Source: Anaerolineaceae bacterium (GTDB lineage: Bacteria; Chloroflexota; Anaerolineae; Anaerolineales; Villigracilaceae). From it: a DNA stretch of 20,367 nt. The position numbers and the translations under genes are program-made. The DNA lies in contig BQMV01000006.1 of assembly GCA_022181005.1 (NCBI GenBank), positions 1-20,367 of the forward strand, given 5' to 3'. Positions 1-5,913 of the stretch are shown here, piece after piece. The notes below the pieces were generated by a model that searched no databases, was not told the origin of the DNA, and worked only from the letters and a program-made list of their open reading frames with translations. How positions within the stretch are numbered: the first letter of the stretch is position 1; the number at the start of each line of letters is the position of its first letter.

Positions 1-1
1 G

Positions 2-310
2 TTGGCTTTACTTAGCGCTTATGAAAGAATATTTCCCATTGGGTTTCCATATCTGGCTTATTATCGCGGCTGGCAGAATTCGCTGAACGGCGACGTTAAA
101 CAAGCGTTGAAATTTTGGCGCAAAGGGCTTGAAATTGCGCAGAAATTTAACATGCTGTATGAAGAAGGATTGCTTCGACTCAAACTTGTAGAAGCAGGTG
201 AAAACCGTAACGCGCATATTGAAAGCGCGATTCGAATCTTTGAGACGATGGGCGCGACGCGTGAATTACGGTCGGCGAAGACGTTGTGGGGAGAGGGATC
301 TCCAAAGTAG
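2..310 (+). CDS. C-terminal fragment of a TPR-repeat protein (5' end missing)
   Basis: The reading frame is open to the left edge and stops at TAG 308-310, so only the last ~102 residues are present; the TTG at base 2 is unlikely to be the true start. The visible part is all-helical. It has a tetratricopeptide-like pair of helices (YYRGWQNSLNGDVKQALKFW, then a helix with GLEIAQKF) and a tail with an IFETMGATRELRSAK pattern. From general knowledge, such tails close long TPR arrays of signalling ATPases, adenylate-cyclase-like or MalT-like regulators, but no catalytic or DNA-binding domain lies in the window, so the function of the whole protein cannot be stated. The gene converges on the minus-strand alcohol dehydrogenase with only 21 bases between them and no clear terminator. 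Confidence 0.65.
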   Translation: MALLSAYERIFPIGFPYLAYYRGWQNSLNGDVKQALKFWRKGLEIAQKFNMLYEEGLLRLKLVEAGENRNAHIESAIRIFETMGATRELRSAKTLWGEGSPK

Positions 311-331
311 CGCGAGCAATCTACTTGTTTG

Positions 332-1360
332 TTACGGCGCGATAACCACGCGTACGTCGCTGGTGAATTTCTCCAAATCGTCGAGGCGTTGATTAATTTT
401 CTCTGCGTCGAGCGGAATAACCTGCGACACTACGCGCGAGGTATCCAAAACGCCTCGACGCGCCCATTCGACCAGCAGCGGCAGCTCGCTTAATAAGTGA
501 TCGTTTGAGCCGATGATCTCCGCTTCCTTTCCGATGATCTGCGTATAGGCGTTGACTGAAATTGGTTGCTGATTGAGCCCCACCATCACGGCGCGACCCA
601 AATTGCTGAGACTGTCAATCGCTTGTTCCATCGTTTTTTTCAACCCGATCATTTCGATTGCCACATGTACGCCGCGTCCTTTCGTCAACTTACGGATTTC
701 TTCCACTGCGTCGGTGCGACTTGCATTAATCGGGACAGCGTGATATTCGGATGCGAGTTCGAGTTTGTCTTGTTGTATATCCACGGCGTAGACTTCAACC
801 GCACCCATCGCTTTTGCCAACTGAACAGCGGATAGACCGAGTCCTCCTACGCCGAAAATTGCCGCAGTTTCTCCAGCGCTGATTCTGCCCTTGCGCAACG
901 CGTGCAGCGCGGTCGCTGAGGCGCACATCAATGTCGCGCCCGCTTCGAAAGGAATCTCGTCGGGCAGCGAGATCGCGTTCCGCGCCGGCACGGCGATAAA
1001 TTCCGCGTAGCCGCCATCCACATGATGACCGAGCATCTTCACCGAGTCGCAGAATTGTTCGTTGCCGGCGCCACAATAAGCGCAATCGCCACACGAGATA
1101 TTGTAATGCAAACAGATGCGCTCTCCGATTTTGACGTTGGTAACTTGCGAACCGATTTTCTCTACGATGCCCGCTATTTCGTGTCCCAATGTGATCGGCA
1201 GAGATCCCATTGTGGAATGCCCAGCGCGATAATGCGCGTCAGAATGGCAAATCCCTGCCGCGCGGACGCGCACGAGGATGTCTTTTTCGCCGATCGTTGG
1301 GACAGGAATCTCCTGCAGTTCCAACGGATGTCCGATTTGCGTCAAACGTACAGCTTTCAT
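332..1360 (-). CDS. Zinc-dependent alcohol dehydrogenase (MDR superfamily)
   Basis: Medium-chain dehydrogenase/reductase of 342 residues, a normal length for the family. The expected reaction is NAD(P)-linked oxidation of an alcohol or reduction of an aldehyde in the cytoplasm; the substrate cannot be read from the sequence. Likely catalytic zinc ligands are C38, H60-E61 (GHE) and C146. The structural zinc lobe is intact, with cysteines at 90, 93, 96 and 104 (CX2CX2CX7C). A Rossmann motif GVGGLG sits at 170-175, and an acidic residue (D194) ends the second strand, which usually favours NAD over NADP. The start ATG overlaps the stop of the upstream PAP2 gene by four bases (ATGA), so the two are probably translationally coupled. 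Specificity (cinnamyl-alcohol type or other) is not resolved. Confidence 0.9.
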   Translation of the reverse strand: MKAVRLTQIGHPLELQEIPVPTIGEKDILVRVRAAGICHSDAHYRAGHSTMGSLPITLGHEIAGIVEKIGSQVTNVKIGERICLHYNISCGDCAYCGAGNEQFCDSVKMLGHHVDGGYAEFIAVPARNAISLPDEIPFEAGATLMCASATALHALRKGRISAGETAAIFGVGGLGLSAVQLAKAMGAVEVYAVDIQQDKLELASEYHAVPINASRTDAVEEIRKLTKGRGVHVAIEMIGLKKTMEQAIDSLSNLGRAVMVGLNQQPISVNAYTQIIGKEAEIIGSNDHLLSELPLLVEWARRGVLDTSRVVSQVIPLDAEKINQRLDDLEKFTSDVRVVIAP

Positions 1361-1983
1361 GCAACCTCCGGTTTGCTTGTATTATTTGTTTGAATGCGTT
1401 TCATTCGCCATACCCCGAAGCGATAACCGACCCAAGCGTAGATCGTGCCGCCGACTACATCGAGGATGTAATGTTGATGTGTGAATAATGTGGAGAGGGA
1501 GATCATAACGTAGATGAACAGCCACAACCAACCGTATTTAGGATACCATCGGTTGAAAGAAAACGCGAGGATGGCTGTGACGTACACGTGCGCGCTGGGA
1601 AAGGCGGCGTAATCGCCGTCCATGGCGCGTAGGAGCAGCAATAGTTGTGTAAAAATATCGGTCCCGCGCAATGGAGAATCGATAATGTAGGTGGGAAAAA
1701 AATAGAACGTTAGGACTCCGAGGACGCAGGTTAGTAGGAAGCCCGCGGAAAATTCACGAAAGAGTCTTTCGTTGCTTTTCAGAATCAGCCAGATTCCTCC
1801 TGCGATGATGATCGGATACCAAAGGGCGTAAGGAACAGCCCAGAGCGGTTGCAACGGAAACACGTCTATAGGCAGTTTGGGAATGACGCCGCCTTGCATG
1901 ACGCGCGTAGCAATCGAGTAGTTGAATTGAATCATCAAGATTCCACCCATGACGAAGATGCGTTTCTTCAAGGATGGCGACAT
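1357..1983 (-). CDS. PAP2-family membrane phosphatase (PAP2_3 / inositolphosphorylceramide-synthase-like)
   Basis: Integral membrane protein of 208 residues with about five to six hydrophobic segments. The phosphatase core is recognisable: PSAH at 129-132 corresponds to the PSGH motif, and S164-T165 followed by H171 and D175 corresponds to SR-x5-H-x3-D. The arginine of the classical motif is a threonine here, and the context STLFTHQHYILD resembles the PAP2_3 branch, known from Aur1-like enzymes (established knowledge of the family). Expected role: dephosphorylation of, or phosphate/headgroup transfer on, a lipid phosphate at the membrane. It lies 29 bases downstream of the homocysteine methyltransferase and overlaps the alcohol dehydrogenase start, so it is probably the middle gene of a three-gene transcript. 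A start at M12 is also possible; I see no strong Shine-Dalgarno for either. Confidence 0.82.
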   Translation of the reverse strand: MSPSLKKRIFVMGGILMIQFNYSIATRVMQGGVIPKLPIDVFPLQPLWAVPYALWYPIIIAGGIWLILKSNERLFREFSAGFLLTCVLGVLTFYFFPTYIIDSPLRGTDIFTQLLLLLRAMDGDYAAFPSAHVYVTAILAFSFNRWYPKYGWLWLFIYVMISLSTLFTHQHYILDVVGGTIYAWVGYRFGVWRMKRIQTNNTSKPEVA

Positions 1984-2012
1984 ATATAACGCCTTCTATA
2001 CTGTTAATGAAT

Positions 2013-2963
2013 TCAGTTGAAAGAATGCCTGCCTCTTGCCCATTCCGCTATTTTATGGATGTCTGTCGGCGAGGTGCGGCAGCAACCGCCGATGAGTTGC
2101 GCGCCAGCCTGAAACCATGTCTTTGCCTCTTCGCTAAAGGATTGGACGGCTGGCTTACCGTTCCAGTCGTGAGCGGTCGCGTCATACTGTTCGCCCAGAT
2201 TCGGATAAACCAGGATAGGCTTCTCTGTTTTCTTTTTCCCGGCGTGAATTAAGGATGAAATATATTGCGGCGAAGTGCAATTGATCCCAATCGCTGCAAT
2301 TTGCGGATTGTTATTCAACAAGCGGACACAATCGGCAAAGAGTTGACCTTCGGCAATATGTTTCTCATCGCGCGCCGAGAAACTGAGCCAGGCGGCGGTA
2401 GTGGGGAACTCGTGCAATAGTTTGGACAGCGCTTGCGCTTCGATTAACGAGGGGATAGTCTCGAATGCGAGGATATCTGGATGGGCTTCCATCAATGCCT
2501 GCATGCGCGGGCGGTGAAAATCCATCAGGTCTTTTTCGGACAGCCCATAATTGCCGCGATATTCGGAACCGTCTGCGAGGAACGCGCCATAGGGTCCGAT
2601 GGACGCGGCGACGAATGGGATGGAGCGATCGTTATGATTGGCTCCGTTTGCCCAGTATTCTGTCTGTGCGTCTCGCGCAAGATGGACGGATCGTTGAAGC
2701 AGCGCGATTGCTTCCTTGCCGCTTAAGCCGTTCTTTTTAAAACCTTCAATGGTCGCTTGGTAACTGGCGGTAATAGCGCAATCTGCGCCGGCTTTGAAAT
2801 AATCGTAATGGAGTTGTCGGATCGCTTCGGGTTGCTCAAGCAGAATCTTTGCCGACCAGAGATCGTTCTTCAGATCATAGCCGCGACGTTCAAGTTCGGT
2901 GGCGAGTGCGCCGTCTATGACGAGAACGCGATGATTGTCGAGGACGGATGCAATGGGGTTCAT
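2013..2963 (-). CDS. mmuM: Homocysteine S-methyltransferase (MmuM-like)
   Basis: Transfers a methyl group, typically from S-methylmethionine or S-adenosylmethionine, to homocysteine to make methionine in the cytoplasm. The 316-residue protein has the hallmarks of the family: an N-terminal VIDGALATELERRG segment (15-28), the first zinc cysteine C229 in GINCTSP and the C294-C295 pair in GGCC near the C-terminus. Length matches E. coli MmuM (about 310). I start at the ATG at 2963; an in-frame TTG six codons upstream exists but falls inside the probable -10 box (2970-2978), and the ATG gives the usual N-terminus of the family. It heads a probable operon with the PAP2 phosphatase and alcohol dehydrogenase; no obvious metabolic link between them is visible. 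Confidence 0.88.
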   Translation of the reverse strand: MNPIASVLDNHRVLVIDGALATELERRGYDLKNDLWSAKILLEQPEAIRQLHYDYFKAGADCAITASYQATIEGFKKNGLSGKEAIALLQRSVHLARDAQTEYWANGANHNDRSIPFVAASIGPYGAFLADGSEYRGNYGLSEKDLMDFHRPRMQALMEAHPDILAFETIPSLIEAQALSKLLHEFPTTAAWLSFSARDEKHIAEGQLFADCVRLLNNNPQIAAIGINCTSPQYISSLIHAGKKKTEKPILVYPNLGEQYDATAHDWNGKPAVQSFSEEAKTWFQAGAQLIGGCCRTSPTDIHKIAEWARGRHSFN

Positions 2964-2969
2964 GCAACG

Positions 2970-2978
2970 AGCATACCA
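2970..2978 (-). promoter_or_regulatory. Extended -10 promoter for mmuM, probably leaderless
   Basis: Read on the minus strand the sequence is TGGTATGCT, an extended -10 (TGn-TATGCT), ending six bases before the mmuM ATG. No Shine-Dalgarno is present between the box and the ATG. Three other genes in the window (fmt and both glycosyltransferases) have the same TGGTAnnnT box at nearly the same distance. The inference is transcription starting at or next to the ATG. Confidence 0.5.
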
Positions 2979-2985
2979 CAATCAA

Positions 2986-3017
2986 AGACCTCCGAGTATT
3001 CAAAAACTCGGAGGTCT
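2986..3017 (-). terminator. 12-bp perfect hairpin after the 166-aa membrane protein gene
   Basis: AGACCTCCGAGT (2986-2997) pairs perfectly with ACTCGGAGGTCT (3006-3017) across an 8-base loop. On the minus strand the stem is followed by TTTGATTG, a modest T-tract, so it can end transcription coming from 3033-3533 before the mmuM promoter. The T-tract is weak, so it could instead be a dispersed palindromic repeat. Confidence 0.6.
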
Positions 3018-3032
3018 GACGTTAATTCTTCT

Positions 3033-3533
3033 TTATTTCTTCAACACTTTTCGCGGAGCGCGCTTGGGTTTGGAGGGAATTTCCTCCGGCGGCGCAGACG
3101 TTTCTTCTACTGGAGTTGGGGCGACGAGCTGAGGATCGGGCAACGAGGCGGGCAGAGGCGGCGGCGTCGAGCGAAACGGCTCATTCAAACGAACGAAGTA
3201 ATCCTTGACGGCGACATCGTTGTAGAAGACAAGCGAGAGGATGCCGACCGCCATAGCGAAGAAGTTGCCGGTTAGCGCGCAAGCGATCTCAAGCACGGCG
3301 ATGTTTGTGGATGGTTTGACGGCTTGCGGAGGGTTACTGAAGAGTTTTGCCGCATAGATCAGTTCGAAGACGCCGAGGGCGGTTGGTAGAATTGTGAGCG
3401 GCACACAGACAATGCCGATCAGAGTGGCGATTGCGGTGGCTGAGGCGGCGAATCCCCAGAAGAGATTGACGATGCCGCTGGCGAGCGTGGTCCACGCGAT
3501 GACGTGGACAAGGGTGGGTTTGGTAGTATTCAT
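3033..3533 (-). CDS. Small membrane protein with proline/lysine-rich C-terminal tail, paralogue of the 3650-4036 gene
   Basis: Not assigned to a named family. The 166-residue protein has hydrophobic segments at roughly 10-33, 35-63 and 75-105 and then a ~50-residue tail rich in Pro, Glu and Lys ending in basic residues, probably cytosolic. The membrane part is clearly paralogous to the upstream neighbour at 3650-4036. Both have PLTILPT-LG-FE-IYA-KL--NPPQ followed by a segment ending VGI--LV-FND--VK-YF-R-N; the tail is unique to this copy. The ATG at 3533 is preceded by AGGAG at good spacing. A terminator (3597-3622) separates it from the paralogue, and a weak promoter can be drawn between the two, so it may be transcribed independently. 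The function is unknown. Confidence 0.78.
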   Translation of the reverse strand: MNTTKPTLVHVIAWTTLASGIVNLFWGFAASATAIATLIGIVCVPLTILPTALGVFELIYAAKLFSNPPQAVKPSTNIAVLEIACALTGNFFAMAVGILSLVFYNDVAVKDYFVRLNEPFRSTPPPLPASLPDPQLVAPTPVEETSAPPEEIPSKPKRAPRKVLKK

Positions 3534-3560
3534 AACGATCTCCTGATTTATTCTCTATGG

Positions 3561-3591
3561 CTTATACGAGAGTTCAGGAGATTGGTTGCAA
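3561..3591 (-). promoter_or_regulatory. Possible promoter of the 166-aa membrane protein gene
   Basis: On the minus strand TTGCAA (3586-3591) and TATAAG (3561-3566) are separated by 19 bases. They lie just downstream of a terminator and about 28 bases before the start codon, which has its own AGGAG. The spacing is longer than ideal, so this is tentative. Confidence 0.3.
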
Positions 3592-3596
3592 AATAT

Positions 3597-3622
3597 AAAG
3601 CCTTCGAGAGATCGAAGGCTTT
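3597..3622 (-). terminator. Rho-independent terminator after the 128-aa membrane protein gene
   Basis: AAAGCCTTCGA (3597-3607) pairs with TCGAAGGCTTT (3612-3622) over a GAGA/TCTC tetraloop, with A/T-rich flanks on both sides. On the minus strand the stem is followed by ATATTTT. It lies 28 bases after the stop of the 3650-4036 gene. Confidence 0.8.
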
Positions 3623-3649
3623 TCTAAATTAAATTAATTTGCTTGGGAA

Positions 3650-4036
3650 TTACATTGAGCCGCTATTGATCCTTGCAAAGTATGCTTTAACTGAGGGGTC
3701 GTTGAATGCCACTAATGCGAAGATGCCAACCCCTGCCTGGATCGCTCCACCGAAGAGAACACAACAAATCTCCATGATGGCAATCGCTTGTGAAGGCTGT
3801 ACGGGTTGGGGAGGATTCGCTAGCAACTTCATAGCGTAAATAATCTCGAAAATCCCAAGAATGGTTGGCAGGATGGTGAGAGGGGCGCAAATGATACCGA
3901 TACCAATTGTGCCGAGCACAATGGCTACGGTCAAGCCGAGTCCTAATAGAATATTGAGAATACCGCTAATCAAAGTTGCGATGGCAAGCCCTGTGAACAT
4001 CCCCGGCTTGTCTGATGTAGGTTGTGGAATTGTCAT
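3650..4036 (-). CDS. Small four-segment membrane protein, paralogue of the 3033-3533 gene
   Basis: Unassigned 128-residue membrane protein. A short polar, Pro-rich N-terminus (TIPQPTSDKPG) is followed by hydrophobic segments at about 14-36, 38-65 and 78-108, with an NPPQ loop between the second and third. It shares most of its membrane region with the gene immediately downstream, pointing to a tandem duplication; it lacks the long charged tail of that copy. I start at the ATG at 4036 because AAAGGAG sits five bases upstream; a longer reading frame to 4129 would overlap the upstream gene and has no comparable signal. It follows the DUF4190-like gene by 20 bases and is probably co-transcribed with it. 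Confidence 0.78.
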   Translation of the reverse strand: MTIPQPTSDKPGMFTGLAIATLISGILNILLGLGLTVAIVLGTIGIGIICAPLTILPTILGIFEIIYAMKLLANPPQPVQPSQAIAIMEICCVLFGGAIQAGVGIFALVAFNDPSVKAYFARINSGSM

Positions 4037-4041
4037 GTTTT

Positions 4042-4048
4042 CTCCTTT
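4042..4048 (-). promoter_or_regulatory. Shine-Dalgarno that fixes the start at 4036
   Basis: AAAGGAG on the minus strand, five bases before the ATG at 4034-4036. It decides against the upstream in-frame start at 4129. Confidence 0.75.
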
Positions 4049-4056
4049 GGTTATTT

Positions 4057-4458
4057 CTAATATTGATACTGTAGTTGCTCTAGAAAACCAAAACCGCCGA
4101 CCATCACTGCATAGGCTAATATTATACACACTCCGAGGGCGGTTAACCCGAGCCCAATTGCATTTATGATCAACCCTGCATTTGCGGCGCCGTTGTTTCC
4201 ATATCGATCATGAAGAGTTTGTTTTTTTGCGACATATCCCAAAATGGTTCCGATCAACCAGCCTAGTGGAGAAAGACAACTTACGGACAAAGTGCAAATA
4301 TAGAGAATACCACCGACTCCCATTGTGACTACCGTAAACAAAGGCAATACAACATAATTTAAGCAGAGAAGAACAAGAAAAAGCAACCAAGAGATGATCC
4401 CAATCGCCAAACTCGCGACCGCATTTCCGTTTGTTGCGGAAGGATACCGATTTTGCAT
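4057..4458 (-). CDS. DUF4190-like small membrane protein
   Basis: The 133-residue protein opens with a short polar stretch and TNGNAVASLAIGIISW, a pattern typical of DUF4190-type membrane proteins. It has hydrophobic segments at roughly 12-33, 36-62, 63-78 and 92-120. The polar loop KKQTLHDRYGNNGAANAGLI between the third and fourth segments resembles the second half-repeat seen in that family. The role is unknown; such proteins are usually small inner-membrane proteins of undefined function. The ATG has a strong AGGAGG seven bases upstream (4465-4470). A strong terminator lies just before it (4483-4506), so it needs its own promoter or read-through; I see no convincing promoter in the short gap. 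Confidence 0.72.
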   Translation of the reverse strand: MQNRYPSATNGNAVASLAIGIISWLLFLVLLCLNYVVLPLFTVVTMGVGGILYICTLSVSCLSPLGWLIGTILGYVAKKQTLHDRYGNNGAANAGLIINAIGLGLTALGVCIILAYAVMVGGFGFLEQLQYQY

Positions 4459-4482
4459 TGAAGACCTCCTGCAATTTAAATT

Positions 4483-4506
4483 AAAAAAGGGCTACGAAAG
4501 TAGCCC
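4483..4506 (-). terminator. Rho-independent terminator after the DUF4870 gene
   Basis: On the minus strand GGGCTAC and GTAGCCC (4500-4506 with 4489-4495) form a 7-bp stem with a TTTC tetraloop, followed directly by six Ts (4488-4483). It lies eight bases after the stop codon of the DUF4870 gene. Confidence 0.85.
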
Positions 4507-4514
4507 ATATTTGT

Positions 4515-4850
4515 TTACGCCCAGCCTTGTTTCTTGATGAAATCAGTGAGTATAGGAATATTGACTGTTTGACCCTGATACGCCTGATAAGCCCAATATA
4601 GGAAGACCAGCCACAGCACCGGCACGCACAAGCCGCCGAAACCAATTGTCACGGTTGTAATGATGGTCGCGATAATCCAGAAAGCGATGCTTGCCGCGAT
4701 AGACTGTACTGCGTGAAACTTAAGATATGGGCGAGCTTTCTTATCTTCCATCAGCAATACGATGATACCGATAAGCGGCGCGAAGACATAGCTTAATGCC
4801 GCCCACAGTTTGTCGTCGCTGGTGACATCAGACATAGGTTCTTGAGACAT
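4515..4850 (-). CDS. DUF4870-domain membrane protein
   Basis: The 111-residue protein has the DUF4870/Tic20-like layout. A short polar N-terminus is followed by WAALSYVFAPLIGIIVLL (about 16-34), the polar loop EDKKARPYLKFHAVQSIAAS that is characteristic of the domain, two further hydrophobic segments (about 54-72 and 75-95) and a short amphipathic tail. Its molecular role is unknown. The start at 4850 is chosen because GGAGGA lies at normal spacing and a good promoter (4884-4912) lies upstream. An in-frame TTG at 4892 falls inside that promoter and is rejected. It is divergent from fmt. Confidence 0.85.
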   Translation of the reverse strand: MSQEPMSDVTSDDKLWAALSYVFAPLIGIIVLLMEDKKARPYLKFHAVQSIAASIAFWIIATIITTVTIGFGGLCVPVLWLVFLYWAYQAYQGQTVNIPILTDFIKKQGWA

Positions 4851-4854
4851 GAGT

Positions 4855-4860
4855 TCCTCC
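4855..4860 (-). promoter_or_regulatory. Shine-Dalgarno that fixes the start at 4850
   Basis: GGAGGA on the minus strand four bases before the ATG at 4848-4850, which decides against the upstream TTG at 4892. Confidence 0.75.
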
Positions 4861-4883
4861 GGGGTTGATTTTGAATTTTCATG

Positions 4884-4912
4884 ATTGTACAACTAAACAG
4901 AACAAAGTGCAA
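4884..4912 (-). promoter_or_regulatory. Sigma-70-type promoter of the DUF4870 gene
   Basis: On the minus strand TTGCAC (4907-4912) and TACAAT (4884-4889) are exactly 17 bases apart. Transcription would begin near 4877, giving a leader of about 27 bases that contains the GGAGGA site. This is the best -35/-10 pair in the window. Confidence 0.7.
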
Positions 4913-4956
4913 CGGGATTTTTTAGGAAAGTAGGGGCAGGGACGTGCATTCCCTGC

Positions 4957-4965
4957 TGGTACAAT
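4957..4965 (+). promoter_or_regulatory. Extended -10 promoter for fmt, probably leaderless
   Basis: TGGTACAAT ends six bases before the fmt ATG (4972). There is no recognisable -35 at the standard distance and no Shine-Dalgarno between box and start. It has the same architecture as the mmuM and glycosyltransferase promoters. Confidence 0.6.
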
Positions 4966-4971
4966 CGTCGT

Positions 4972-5910
4972 ATGACAAGAGTCGTTTTTATGGGGTCGCC
5001 TGAATTTGCGTTGCCGAGTCTGCGCGCGCTGGCGGATGCGCACGACGTAGTGGGCGTGGTCACTCAGCCCGATCGCGCTTCGGGGCGCGGGCGCGAGGTG
5101 AAAATGCCGCCTGTCAAAACGCTGGCGCTCGAGTTGGGCATCCCGGTCATACAACCCGAAAAACTCCGCGCGCCCGAAGCGATGAGTCAACTCCGCGCGT
5201 GGTCGCCCGAACTCATCGTCGTTGCCGCGTTCGGGCAAATTCTCAAACAAGATGTGCTCGACTTGCCGCGCTTCGGATGCCTCAACGTCCACGCCTCGTT
5301 GCTTCCGCGTTGGCGCGGCGCGGCTCCTATCAACGCCGCGATTCTGCATGGAGATGAAGAGACAGGCGTGACCATCATGAAAATGGATGCGGGACTCGAC
5401 ACCGGTGCGATGTTGGCGAAGAGGGCAATGCGCCTCCCTCCCGACGGGACGGCTGGTTCAGTCACCGACGCATTATCTCACCTTGGGGCTGACTTGCTGG
5501 TCGAGACTCTGCCGCGCTGGCTCGCTGGTGAGATTCAACCGGAGCCGCAGGATGATTCACTCTCAACCTACGCGCCGATGATGAAAAAAGAAGACGGGCG
5601 ACTCGACTTCACGCGCGATGTGCATGAATTGGAAAGACAAGTCCGCGCGTTGAACCCGTGGCCCGGCGCGTTCATGGAATTCGATGGGACGATGCTAAAA
5701 ATTCACCGCGCCCACGTACGCCAAACTTCCAGTTTGGCTCTTGAACTTGTGAAAAACGCCGAGGTAGGGCAGAGGCTGACGCAGGCGAATCAGCCCGCCG
5801 TCGGCGCGCGAGGCGGGGTTCTCATCCTGGATGAAGTGCAGCCTGCTGGGAAAAAATCCATGAGCGGGAAGTCGTTTCTTGCCGGCGCGCGGAATTGGGT
5901 CGGAGAGTGA
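4972..5910 (+). CDS. fmt: Methionyl-tRNA formyltransferase
   Basis: Formylates initiator Met-tRNA using 10-formyltetrahydrofolate, in the cytoplasm. The 312-residue length is normal. The N-terminal formyltransferase domain begins VVFMGSPEFALPSL and carries the family signature SLLPRWRGAAPI (109-120), with the catalytic residues N105, H107 and D143. The C-terminal tRNA-binding domain is recognisable from ALNPWPGAF and from the closing EVQPAGKKSMSG stretch. Between these, around residues 249-260, a loop is encoded partly by a small palindrome (5720-5738), which looks like an insertion in a variable region. The gene is preceded by a leaderless-type promoter and followed three bases later by glpK, so the two are co-transcribed. 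A def (deformylase) partner, often next to fmt, is not in the window. Confidence 0.96.
   Translation: MTRVVFMGSPEFALPSLRALADAHDVVGVVTQPDRASGRGREVKMPPVKTLALELGIPVIQPEKLRAPEAMSQLRAWSPELIVVAAFGQILKQDVLDLPRFGCLNVHASLLPRWRGAAPINAAILHGDEETGVTIMKMDAGLDTGAMLAKRAMRLPPDGTAGSVTDALSHLGADLLVETLPRWLAGEIQPEPQDDSLSTYAPMMKKEDGRLDFTRDVHELERQVRALNPWPGAFMEFDGTMLKIHRAHVRQTSSLALELVKNAEVGQRLTQANQPAVGARGGVLILDEVQPAGKKSMSGKSFLAGARNWVGE
5720..5738. repeat. Small palindrome inside fmt
   Basis: GCCAAACT (5720-5727) and AGTTTGGC (5731-5738) form an 8-bp perfect inverted repeat around TCC. It sits in the region encoding a poorly conserved loop of the Fmt C-terminal domain and keeps the frame. It may be a mini-palindrome insertion or may be chance. 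Confidence 0.4.
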
Positions 5911-5913
5911 ACG

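Noticed and set aside
2757..3275. 172-codon plus-strand frame spanning mmuM and the membrane protein
   Set aside because: It runs through the perfect hairpin at 2986-3017 and two supported minus-strand genes; its translation is Arg-rich without motifs.
4879..5349. 156-codon minus-strand frame overlapping fmt and the divergent promoter region
   Set aside because: It covers the promoters of both fmt and the DUF4870 gene, is Arg-rich and resembles no family.
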